DNA of 64,000 nucleotides from Paulinella micropora (Eukaryota; Cercozoa; Imbricatea; Euglyphida; Paulinellidae). The stretch is taken from assembly GCA_019918135.1 (NCBI GenBank), contig WBZZ01003717.1:1-64000 (forward strand). The letters are read 5' to 3'. The translations under genes and the position numbers were made by a program. Position 1 is the stretch's first letter, and every line of letters starts with the position of its first letter. Below are positions 1-8,200 of this stretch, one piece after another. The notes beneath the pieces are model-generated. The model was not told the origin of the DNA. It searched no databases and saw nothing but the letters and a program-made list of their open reading frames with translations.

Positions 1-1
1 T

Positions 2-193
2 CTTGGAGCGGGGCCCGAGGTGAAGAGCATGGTCCATAAAGAGCGCATGAAGTACATCAGCGAAAAATGGAACCAACACAAGGCGGCTGCTCCTGCTCCT
101 GCTTCTTCCGCGTCTGCACCCCAACAGGCACAGCAATCGGCAGCGAGCGAGGCACTCCCTGCTGGACGCCCTGCCCTCGTGCGGTCCCTCTGA
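2..193 (+). CDS. C-terminal fragment of an unrecognised viral-block gene (5' end outside window)
   Basis: The + strand is open from the window edge to a TGA at 191-193 and encodes about 63 residues. The N-terminal part is charged and helix-like (Lys, Glu, Met, Trp), and it is followed by an Ala/Pro/Gln/Ser-rich tail, which is a common disordered C-terminus. It overlaps the last 137 bases of the resolvase gene on the other strand. The overlapping resolvase tail has no recognisable motif, so either the two genes converge with overlap or the resolvase ends earlier through a frameshift. No family recognised; the amino-acid composition is the only support. Confidence 0.4.
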   Translation, partial: LGAGPEVKSMVHKERMKYISEKWNQHKAAAPAPASSASAPQQAQQSAASEALPAGRPALVRSL

Positions 194-704
194 TCAGCGC
201 ACAGAACGCAAGACCGAATGCGTCCGCAAGGTGATCGCTTTCGCTGAGACACTTCGTCTGGCCTTGTACATTAAAACTTTCTATTAAATTGCACGAAAGC
301 ACTTTAGATTGAACTTTGTATTTCCCCTTGACTCGACCGGATATCGTCGGAGTAAGTGAGAAGAAGCACGAAAACTTGAATGAGCTCTGATAGAAAAGTA
401 GCTCCTTAGCACCGAGACTGAGCATAGTTGCACCAGCAGCCGCTTGAATGAGCAGATTGTCCGGGCAGGTATTTGCTCTCCCGAAGTTTTGATCCTCTAC
501 CACTGCAACGTCGGCGTTATACAGTTCCTCAATCGCGCTAAGGCACGCGAACAGGGACTTGGTCTTGAAGGAGTCAGTGTCGGTCTGTCTGGCTATGTCC
601 AGAACGTTGGCATACGTGACTGAGATTGCATTGGTGCGGTTGTCCTTTTCGAGCACCACGACACCCAAGTTTCTCAATCCCGGATCGATTGACACGATCT
701 TCAT
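57..704 (-). CDS. RuvC-like Holliday junction resolvase (poxvirus A22-type)
   Basis: The protein starts at the internal ATG at 704 (MKIVSIDPGLRNLGVV), which places the first catalytic Asp of the RNase H fold right at the N-terminus, as in poxvirus and other NCLDV resolvases. A second acidic residue lies in VVEDQNF near residue 70, and the last pair lies in ESDHLADAFGLAF near residue 160. These are the expected four acidic positions for a metal-dependent enzyme that cuts branched DNA during genome concatemer resolution or repair. The final 40 or so residues (Arg/Gln/Pro-rich) look unlike the family and overlap an ORF on the opposite strand, so the true end may be near 185. An A/T-rich spacer lies upstream. 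Family assignment is firm; the C-terminus is uncertain. Confidence 0.85.
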   Translation of the reverse strand: MKIVSIDPGLRNLGVVVLEKDNRTNAISVTYANVLDIARQTDTDSFKTKSLFACLSAIEELYNADVAVVEDQNFGRANTCPDNLLIQAAAGATMLSLGAKELLFYQSSFKFSCFFSLTPTISGRVKGKYKVQSKVLSCNLIESFNVQGQTKCLSESDHLADAFGLAFCALIRGTARGQGVQQGVPRSLPIAVPVGVQTRKKQEQEQPPCVGSIFR

Positions 705-757
705 TCTTTTCTCCTTCTCTTTTGTTTTTAATAATACAAGACGAACTTTCTTTTTTT
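705..757 (-). promoter_or_regulatory. A/T-rich promoter-like spacer upstream of the resolvase
   Basis: Between the resolvase ATG (704) and the stop of the next - strand gene lies a 53-base spacer with T-runs on the + strand and a TATTATTAAAAAC stretch on the - strand, in sharp contrast to the GC-rich coding DNA. Similar spacers precede most genes of this block. The promoter role is inferred from position and composition only. Confidence 0.4.
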
Positions 758-1938
758 TCACACATCTTCGTACCAAGACAAGCTCAGGTGCACATCCGCC
801 GACCCGGAAGTAGTACTAGCCGCAATGCAGAGCACTTCTCCCGGCCCGATAGCGATATTGAGCCGACTTAGGTCCAGCGAGGCCGACGCCGAGCCCGTGG
901 CCGACACGACGCACGCGGCCACTGCGTTGCCAGTAGACACCGTGACCAGCGAAGCGGAGTACTCGGTATTCGAGGCCGTGTCGTGGTTCGCGTAGGTCGG
1001 CGCGCTGCCGAACGTGGCTTGCGTGAGCACTCGGATGATCACGGGCTTGGTGCCAGAGACGGCCGTAGCAGTCAGCAGGGTCGGGAACAGCAGGTCGTTG
1101 TTAGGGAGCGCACCGATCAAGCTCTTGTTGCGGATCACCAGCACGTTCTGTTCGGTCGTGCCAATCGTCTGCACGTTGGTGCGCGCAAAGCTGAGGCCAG
1201 CTGTCTCACGGGACCCTCGACCAGGACGCCGACACTGGCAGTGCGTACCAGGACGCCCGCGCCAGTCGTCTTGAGCCTGAACGGTAAGCTGGCGTTGGAG
1301 AGCGAAGGCGTCGTGTTGGCGCCCGCGTACTGGATCCGGTGCACTGGGACTAGCACCCCGTCCGACTGCCTCTCGACCGAGAACGTGACGGCCCCAAACC
1401 CTAGGTACTGCATCTGGATCTGAAAACTGTTGCCCTTGGCCCAGTCCTTGCGGTCCATGACGTCGTCGCCGCCCAGGCAGCTGTTCAGGTTCCAGTCTTT
1501 CTGGTCGACGTAAGTGTCGACGGCCGCGTTGCGGTGCAGGATCCGCAGCCTGTTGGTTCGTGTCTGGTCCTGCACAAAGAAGAAGCCGTTGTTGTCGTCG
1601 CCTAGGCCGGCCATGGCCGAATTAGCCACGTTGGCTGTGGCAGGGAACATCGCCGTGAAGCGGCAGACGAGCCCTTGCCCCGCGCGGTACTTGCAGCGAC
1701 GGAGCGTCTCGGCCTGCGCGGCGCCGCTGAGCGACAACAGGCAGGCGGCGGTGGTCACGGAGCCAGAGGTCGCGAACTTGCGCGAGTTCAGGGTGCCGGT
1801 GTAAGGGAACGTCTCCTGCACTAGCGGGGTAGACTCCGCGACCTTGTGTTCGCCAAAAGCAGTGACCATGGAGGGGAGCGGTTTGGTCTCGACCACATCC
1901 TCCAGGCGCAGGCGCTTGTTGCCGCTGAGCGTCAGCAT
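758..1938 (-). CDS. Virion surface or fibre-type structural protein, one frameshift
   Basis: Two overlapping reading frames (1938-about 1215, then about 1215-758) form one protein of about 390 residues. The central part has the pattern QIQMQYLGFGAVTFSVE followed by a VHRIQYA segment, and the C-terminal part has IRNKS, SGTKPVIIRV and an LDLSRLNIAIGPGE to SWYED ending. This arrangement is known from structural proteins of tailed phages and giant viruses, where it forms a beta-rich surface or fibre domain. The N-terminus carries a basic KRLRLED motif that recurs in other genes of this block. The frameshift lies near 1205-1225: family patterns continue smoothly across the two frames. The start at 1938 (MLTLSGNK) is preferred to 1956 because conservation begins there. 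Exact role in the particle is unknown. Confidence 0.7.
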
Positions 1939-1956
1939 ATTTTTTTCCTCTTGCAC

Positions 1957-1989
1957 TACACTAGTGAGAACATTTTTTTTTTTTCGGAA
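1957..1989. promoter_or_regulatory. Divergent A/T-rich intergenic promoter region
   Basis: This 33-base gap separates two divergent structural genes (starts at 1938/1956 on - and 1990 on +). It contains the palindrome CACTAGTG at about 1968 and a 12-base T-run just before the + strand ATG. As the only space between divergent starts it should hold both promoters. The T-run resembles the A/T tracts of NCLDV late promoters, but no defined motif can be proved from one window. Confidence 0.45.
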
Positions 1990-2819
1990 ATGAGCGGCCT
2001 GCGCAACATTTCAGAGATGAACATCCTGGTCCGCAGCAAGGATCGCGACCGGGTGCAAGGCTCGGGCGATTCGGCCGAGTTCCGGCTGTCGCTGTCGGAA
2101 GCGATCCAAGGCAGATACAAGCTCATCTGGGCGACGATCCCGAACGCGACATACAACATCAACTCCAAGAACAACAAGCTCTACTTGAACTCGACGGCCA
2201 CGGGCGACGTGACGATCACGATCCCGTCGCAAAATTATACAGGGGAGACTTTGGCCGACGCGCTGCAATCGCTTTTAATCAACGAGGGCTTTGTACAGGT
2301 AGGACAGTCGATCGGGTGGTTTATCTCGACACCAAGCTCAAGCTGCAGTTCACACTGTCCGCGGCGGCAGAGTTCAACATCTACAGCAAGAGCGGCGACG
2401 ACAGCGCGCACGCCGTGCTAGGCTTCCCGACTTCGGCCCATAACGAGCTCTTTGCACTAACGTCGGGCCAGGCCACCATCTTGCCACAAGTCGTGGCGCT
2501 GGGTCTGCCGACTTCGCTGGGCATCAAGATCAAGGAATGCAGTAGCTTGGCCTACTCGACGGGCGGCAACTACGAGGAGGTGTCGCTGACGGGCGCGGTC
2601 TCGCGCGGCACGAAAGTGCAATCGGGCAGCCTGATCATTCCTTTCCTCGCGAGTTCGGGTGGCTACCAGTCGTCGGCGCAGGACCGGCACGACCAGTACG
2701 TGGTGTTTTCGACGCTGACGAAGTACTTGCATCTGCAGGTGTGCAATCCTGACACCAGGGACAAGGTGGACTTGAATGGGGCGGACTGGGAGATGCTGCT
2801 GTCGAAAGCCGGTTGCTGA
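1990..2819 (+). CDS. Probable capsid-associated (penton or minor capsid-like) protein, one frameshift
   Basis: The reading frame from ATG 1990 (MSGLRNISEMNILVRS) runs to about 2310, and the same protein continues in another frame to the stop at 2817-2819, for a joined length near 276 residues. The N-terminal half has a pattern I associate with virion proteins of large and polinton-like DNA viruses: a peptide about residues being subjected to shape constraint (FRLSLSEAI), then WATIPNATYNIN, then TITIPSQNYTGETL. The C-terminal half is beta-rich with a closing YLHLQV strand. I infer a jelly-roll or adaptor protein of the capsid. A single-base shift near 2300-2315 breaks it. It is divergent from the neighbouring surface protein and convergent with nothing. 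Assignment to a named capsid family needs structural search. Confidence 0.5.
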
Positions 2820-2890
2820 TAGAGTGGCCGCCAGCCCAGCAATCGCACATTTTTTTTAAATCTTGCAGTTTCCCACCACCAAAAGTAAAG

Positions 2891-3541
2891 ATGGACGAGG
2901 ATAAAATCCTGGCGATGCGGTCGCAGTCGAGCGACAACCATGACTCGGACGACAGCGACGTCAAGCGAGAGGAAGAGAAGTGGTCTTCGAGGCAATATTT
3001 TGCAAGCGTGGTGGACGAGTGTGCCCTGCACGCGCGCCTCAACAACTCGGCCGGCTACTACTACTACAACCGTTTTTTGTTGTTTGGCTTGCTGTCTACG
3101 ATCGTGCCGGCGATATGTTCCGTTATCGTGGGAAATTTCGGCTTCAAGGCGTGCGGAGCGGGCCGGGCGGGCTACGACTGGGTCAGCGTGACCTGCCTGA
3201 TCGTAGTAGCCATCGTCTCGGGCACCAACAGCTTTTTCAACTTTGGGCAGAAAGCAGAGCGCCACTTCTCCTGCGAGATACTCTTTGAAATGGTCAAGAA
3301 CGAGCTGTCTGTAGAGATGGCCAAGAAGAGGCGCTTTAGATTAGCGGCGGACGTGCTGCTAGTCAAGATTACCATAGCCCTGGAGAAAGTGCGTTCGAAC
3401 GAGCAAGTTATACCGGGCGTGGTGCTGTGGGCGCACCGCCTGGACCGCGAGAAGCTGGCCAAAGCGCGCGCGCAGATGGTGACGAGCGGCGAACCGGTCA
3501 GAATCCACCACGGCACGCCCGTGACGCTGGCAGGCACTTGA
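2891..3541 (+). CDS. SLATT-like two-helix membrane protein
   Basis: The intact protein (216 residues from ATG 2891) has an acidic, Ser/Asp-rich N-terminus, an amphipathic helix with a YYYYNRF segment, then two hydrophobic helices at about residues 65-87 and 100-120 separated by a short Gly/Cys loop, and a long charged helical C-terminal domain. This order (helix, two membrane spans, cytosolic helix bundle) is that of SLATT-domain proteins, which are widespread in NCLDV and in bacterial defence loci. The upstream ORF extension to 2813 is unlikely because it would read through the A/T-rich spacer at 2848-2890. Function in viruses is not established; a pore or membrane-remodelling role is only a possibility. 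Confidence 0.6.
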   Translation: MDEDKILAMRSQSSDNHDSDDSDVKREEEKWSSRQYFASVVDECALHARLNNSAGYYYYNRFLLFGLLSTIVPAICSVIVGNFGFKACGAGRAGYDWVSVTCLIVVAIVSGTNSFFNFGQKAERHFSCEILFEMVKNELSVEMAKKRRFRLAADVLLVKITIALEKVRSNEQVIPGVVLWAHRLDREKLAKARAQMVTSGEPVRIHHGTPVTLAGT

Positions 3542-3554
3542 TCCCGATGCCTAC

Positions 3555-3891
3555 TTAGCTGATAGTGCAGACCTTGGGACACAGCTCGCAGGAGGGCGGC
3601 CTTCACGAGCTCCCAGATGACATCGACCACGGGCGGGATGAGCTTGTCCACGTTGTCGTCGGGACACAAGTCCACGAGGACTGAAATGAGGATCTGCTTC
3701 TTCTCCTCGCCCGTGTGGTTAGTATAGAGAGCGAGGTACTTGACCCCGTGAACAATGAGCTGCGGCACGCTCTGTCAAGAGAAATCGCTGTAGCTGCGCT
3801 TGAGCTCGAGTGCGAGCTCGTGCGAAATTACGGTGATGGACTCTGGCGACGAGGGCATCAGCCGCTGTTCGGTCTTACGTCTTTGCAACAT
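3555..3891 (-). pseudogene. Small NCLDV-type protein with an in-frame TGA and probable frameshift
   Basis: From ATG 3891 the - strand reads 38 codons to a TGA at 3775-3777 and then continues in the same frame with a well-formed helical protein (VKYLALYTNHTGEEKK, VVDVIWELVKAAL). The pattern resembles short helical proteins of about 100-120 residues found in several large DNA viruses. Near 3580 the frame probably shifts: in the +1 frame it ends with a plausible Cys-containing tail and a TAA at 3555-3557, whereas the unshifted frame runs antisense into the SLATT gene. So the gene has one nonsense codon and one likely indel. It is convergent with the SLATT gene and divergent from the reductase gene. 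Function unknown. Confidence 0.5.
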
Positions 3892-4001
3892 AGTTAGTCT
3901 TTGTTTCTGTTTTGCGCCATAAGAAAAAAATATATCCTCTTTCCTTTAGTATTAAAAGAGACGGCCTTGCTGAAACTGGACAACAGGCAGCTGAACGAAT
4001 T

Positions 4002-4980
4002 ATGGACACTGAAGAAAAACTGCTCGTGCCGGAAGCATCACGATTTTGTCTCTTCCCGATACGGCGTCCGGACCTGTATTCATTCTATGAAGCTTCCCTG
4101 CGGTCGTTCTGGACAGCAGATGAGCTAGACCTGAGCTGGGAACAGGGCGATTTCAAGAAACTGAGTGCGGACGAGCAGCATTTTATTAAGATGGTGCTGG
4201 GCTTCTTTGCTAGCTCGGACGGCATCATCCAAGAGAACCTGGCCGCTAATTTTCTGGCCGAAGTGCAGTATTCCGAAGCTAGACTTTTTTTATTCTCACC
4301 AGATCTTTAATGAGGCCGAACACTCGCGGACCTACAGCCTGTTGATCGACACGATCATCAGCGACCAGCAAGAGAAGGACAAGCTGTTCAATGCGATCAC
4401 GCAGGTCCCGACCGTCGCCCAAAAAGCCAAATGGGCGCTGCAGTGGCTCAGCCCGGCCCGGTCTTCGTTTGCCGAGCGGCTGGTGGCGTTCGCTTGTGTG
4501 GAACTTGTCCAGTTCGCCTCTTCTTTCGCCTCCATCTTTTGGCTGAAACAAAAGCATCCGGGCCTGCTACAGGGCCTGTGCACCAGCAACGAGTTTATTG
4601 CGAGGGACGAGACGCAGCACGGCCTGTTCGCGTGCCACTTGTACAAGCACCACGTGTCGAACAAGCTGCAGATGTCGCGCATTTTCCAGATCGTCGCTGG
4701 CTGTGTCGAGGTCGAGCGGAGGTTCATCAGCGAGTCGCTGCCGGTGGCCTTGCTGGGCCTGAACGCGACGCTGATGGAGCGGTACGTCGAGTTTGTGGCG
4801 GACGGCCTGCTGCAGAACTTGGGCCTGAGCGAAAAGCTATATGGGGTGGCCAAGTGCCCTCTGCCCTTCATGGAACAGCTAGGCGTGGTAGGCAAGACTA
4901 ACTTTTTTGAGAAGAGAGTGAGCGAGTACGCGCGGGCGCCGGCCAAGGAGCCCGAATGGGGCCTAGACCAGGACTTCTAG
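4002..4980 (+). CDS. Ribonucleotide reductase small subunit (class Ia R2), one frameshift
   Basis: This is the R2 subunit that houses the di-iron/tyrosyl radical needed to make deoxyribonucleotides; large DNA viruses often encode it to raise the host dNTP pool. From ATG 4002 the first frame runs to about 4290 and the second to the stop at 4980. All metal ligands are visible: Asp in [13 protein letters not shown], Glu and His in NEAEHS, Glu in CVELVQ, and Glu and His in RDETQHG. The radical Tyr follows in [10 protein letters not shown]. The C-terminus ends in GLDQDF, like the tail that docks on the large subunit. The break lies in a run of seven T at about 4284-4290, where one added or lost T restores the family sequence. 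No large subunit is present in the window. Confidence 0.93.
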
Positions 4981-5249
4981 CCATTGATGGTGTCTGGCAT
5001 CTCTACGATCGTCTCTTCTAGTGCCATTTCGGCGTGGGCGGCTGCCTCGGCTGCTGCCGCCTCGGCCTCCTCTTGCTGTTGGATGAGCGTCTTAACTTGC
5101 TCGCGCATGTCCTTGTCACAGCAGACCTTTTCACACAGCGCGATCTGCAGCTGTAACTTCTCACGTTTTACGGCCAGTACCCGGCGGCGGGCTAGGCACG
5201 TGGCCAGCTCGTTCTCGTTCTCAGCTAGTGCTTGTCGCAACGCGTCCAT
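4977..5249 (-). CDS. Small coiled-coil protein
   Basis: The 90-residue protein starts at 5249, directly downstream of a TTTTTTAATTAAAAAG spacer, and is intact. It is strongly helical with heptad-like spacing of Leu, a short Cys-containing section (CEKVCCDKD) and an Ala/Glu-rich C-terminal half. Its stop overlaps the reductase stop by four bases in a convergent arrangement, typical of compact viral genomes. I do not recognise a family. A structural or scaffolding role is possible but not shown. Confidence 0.55.
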   Translation of the reverse strand: MDALRQALAENENELATCLARRRVLAVKREKLQLQIALCEKVCCDKDMREQVKTLIQQQEEAEAAAAEAAAHAEMALEETIVEMPDTING

Positions 5250-5289
5250 TTCTTTTTAATTAAAAAATACAGACTCGAAAGAAAAAAAA

Positions 5290-8200
5290 TCAGCCCGGGA
5301 TCTCGGTAATAGCCACAAAGCCTCTTTCATAGACGGCTGATCCAATGTTTGCAATGAAACTTACGGCAGTTGCTGTACCTCCAGTAACCTCGATCCAGAT
5401 GTACTCGTTCGCGGCCACTTCTACTATGCCAGACAAATTCACTGTTGCATACTGCCCGTTGAAAGAAGTACCGTTGCTAAAGGCAGAAGAGGCCAGCCAG
5501 CGCACCGACGCGATCGCAGTGTTGCTGGCCGGCCTGCTAGCGCTCTTCTCGACCCAGGCTTCGGCGTTCATGGGACTGCTCGTGGCAGTGTTTTTGAATT
5601 TGACGCAGGCATCAACGAGCCATTTCCTGGTCATGCCCGACGTGTTCTGGAACGTGGTGTAGCTGGTAGAAGCGTTGCCCGAGTTGCTAGTCAAGCGAGT
5701 GATATTGCCGAAAGAAGGCGCGATTCTCACCGTGTTGTCGTAAGTCATGATCTTGGCAGCACCATTAGCAAAAGTCAGCACTGTTTCGCACAGCCAGTGG
5801 CCGTAGTCCCAGGTGCCCAGCTCGAACTGTCCGAGGTCGTTGATCTGCACCACGCGGTCCGTGCCGGCGAAGGGCAGCGCGGTCAGCAACGTCGTGGTGA
5901 TTTTGTCGCTCGTGAGCGTATCCACGCCCGTGAGGCCCGTGGCAGTGGCCGACACGCCCTCGGACTCAACGACGGGCGCAAAGGTCCCCACGGCGGCCTG
6001 GGTACTCGAATTTGTCGAAGTGACAATAAACCGGTGGTAGTAATAGAACGCGGTCGAAGCGGGCGCGCTCGAGTTCAGGGTCTGTAACGTCGTGGTAAAA
6101 GAGAAGTTACCGGACCAGACCAGTGTCCAGGTACTGCCGTTGTCCGACCCCGCCAACGTGAAGCTTTTGGTTGAGCTACCGAGAGAAGAGGTATTAGTCA
6201 ACGCGATGCTCGTGATTCTGTAACGTCGCCGCTGGTGCTGGAGCGTAAAGTGTTCGCCGTACATGTTGCTGCCGCCCACGTTGGTAACGGCGTTGTTGGT
6301 CGTGTTGATACTCCCGTCCGAGTTGTAGTTGCCGAGGCTAGTCCAGCCATTGGCAGCGACACCGTCAAAAACTCTATAGCTCTCTTGGCCTACAACTGCG
6401 GAAGAGTGGCTGAGCACCCAGTTAGGGTCCGTGGTAGGCGTATAGGCCGACATGGAAGTCCAGGTCGGCAGCGCCACGGAGCCAGAAGTCACGACCGTGG
6501 TCGAAGTGCTCTGGGTCACCATCTGCCCGCAGAAGTCAGGCTCAGAACGGCGGTCTGGGCCGGCGCGGAGGCCGGCAACAACGAGCTGGCCGCAAGCTGG
6601 CCCGCCGAGTCCAGCGTGACCAGCGACGTCGAGCCGGGCAGGCTAGCAGGCACTCTGACAGACGAGGCGGCTAGCTGCCCCCCGCTAGACAAGGAGACGA
6701 AGGACGTGTTGGACGGCAACGCGGTCGGCAGCAGGAGTGCAGAAGAACCAGAAGCCGGAGCGGAAAGGGTGCTGGTGCCGCCCGCCCCGCTAAGTGACAG
6801 CGAGCTAGCAGCCCCTGTCGCTAGCTGGCCGCTAGAATCAAGTGTCACTAGCGACGTGCTATCGGGCAGCGCAGCAGGCACCTTGAGCGCAGAGGCGCTT
6901 AGCTGTCCTGCAGAGGTCAGCGACGTCAGAGAAGTGCTGGCAGGCAGCGCGCTAGGTAGACTCAGCGCGACCGTCCCCGTGCTCGCAATCGTAGAGGTGC
7001 CGATCGTCATTGGCGACGTATGCATGTGCCCGTCTACGTAGGCCTTGTTGGCAGCGTCGGTGGTGGTGAGCGGCGCCGCTATGTTCTTGATCGCGGGGCA
7101 CGACGTGTAGTCAAAGCCAAAATGGTTGATTCCGCACCAGCTAGAACTCCCTCCTGCCTTGATAGCAGCAACCACGATGGCCACGTATCGGGCGGCCTTG
7201 GCGGTGTCGGTCGGCGCGAGAGTGATGGAAGTGCCATCGACAAAGGTGTACGAGCTAGTGTGCCACAGCGTCCAGGTAGTGCCGTCTAACGACGTGCCCA
7301 CCTGCCAAGTCTTTGGCGATTTATCCAGACCGCTGGACTGGGCTTGCAGGTAGTACTGTTGCAGGACGACCCAGTGCCAAAATCTAGCTGGAGCCACTCT
7401 CCGGGGTACGCTACACCCGAAAACGTCTTGCTGGAACTGGAAGTGTAGGCGCCGCTCGTGGCGTTGTAGGTACTAGTGTTGCTCTGCCAGGAAAAGTTTG
7501 AGCCCGTGTTGAAGCCATCGTACGCGTTGCCGTTCCCGGAAGTGGACGCACTCGCGACCAGGCCGTTCCAACTGTTACTCGCCATGCTGTCGGGCTTCTT
7601 CACGTACGAAGTGGCTACAAGGCTCAGACCATGAGAGATGGCCTGGTCCCCGTACAGCAGCGCGCCGTCGGAGCCCAGCGACACCAAGCTAGTACTGCTT
7701 GGTAGTGCGGTCGGCAGCTTGAGTGCAGAGGTGCCGGACGCCGGAGCGGAAAGGGTGCTAGTTCCTCCAGCCCCGCTGAGTGACAGCGAGCCAGCAGCCC
7801 CTGTCGCGAGCTGGCCACCAGAGTCGAGTGTCACTAGCAAAGTGCTGCCAGGCAAGGACACGGGCACCTTGAGCGCAGAGGCACTCAGCTGCCCCGCAGA
7901 GGTCAGCGACGTCAGCGAAGTGCTGGCGGGCAGCGCACTGGGCAAGCTCAGCGCAACCGTCCCCGTGCTCGCGATCGTGCTGGTACCAATCGTCAGTGGC
8001 GGCGTGTGTGTGTGCCCGTCTACATAGGCCTTGTTGATGGCGTCCGTGCTGACGAGCGGCACCGCTATGTTCTTGATCGCAGGATACACAGTGTAGTCGA
8101 AACCAAAGTGTACGATTGCACAATAGCGAGATGTTCCTCCACCCCCCTTTATGGAAGCAACCACGATGGCCACATACCGGGCGACCCTGGCAGTGTCGGC

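Noticed and set aside
983..1804. + strand frames across the surface-protein gene
   Set aside because: Shadows of the GC-rich - strand gene, whose family motifs are clear.
3172..3550. - strand frame antisense to the SLATT-like gene
   Set aside because: It has no protein pattern, while the + strand frame has clear membrane helices; only the part upstream of about 3555 looks coding.
4332..4946. - strand frame of 204 residues across the reductase gene
   Set aside because: Antisense to conserved R2 motifs; a product of GC-rich third positions.
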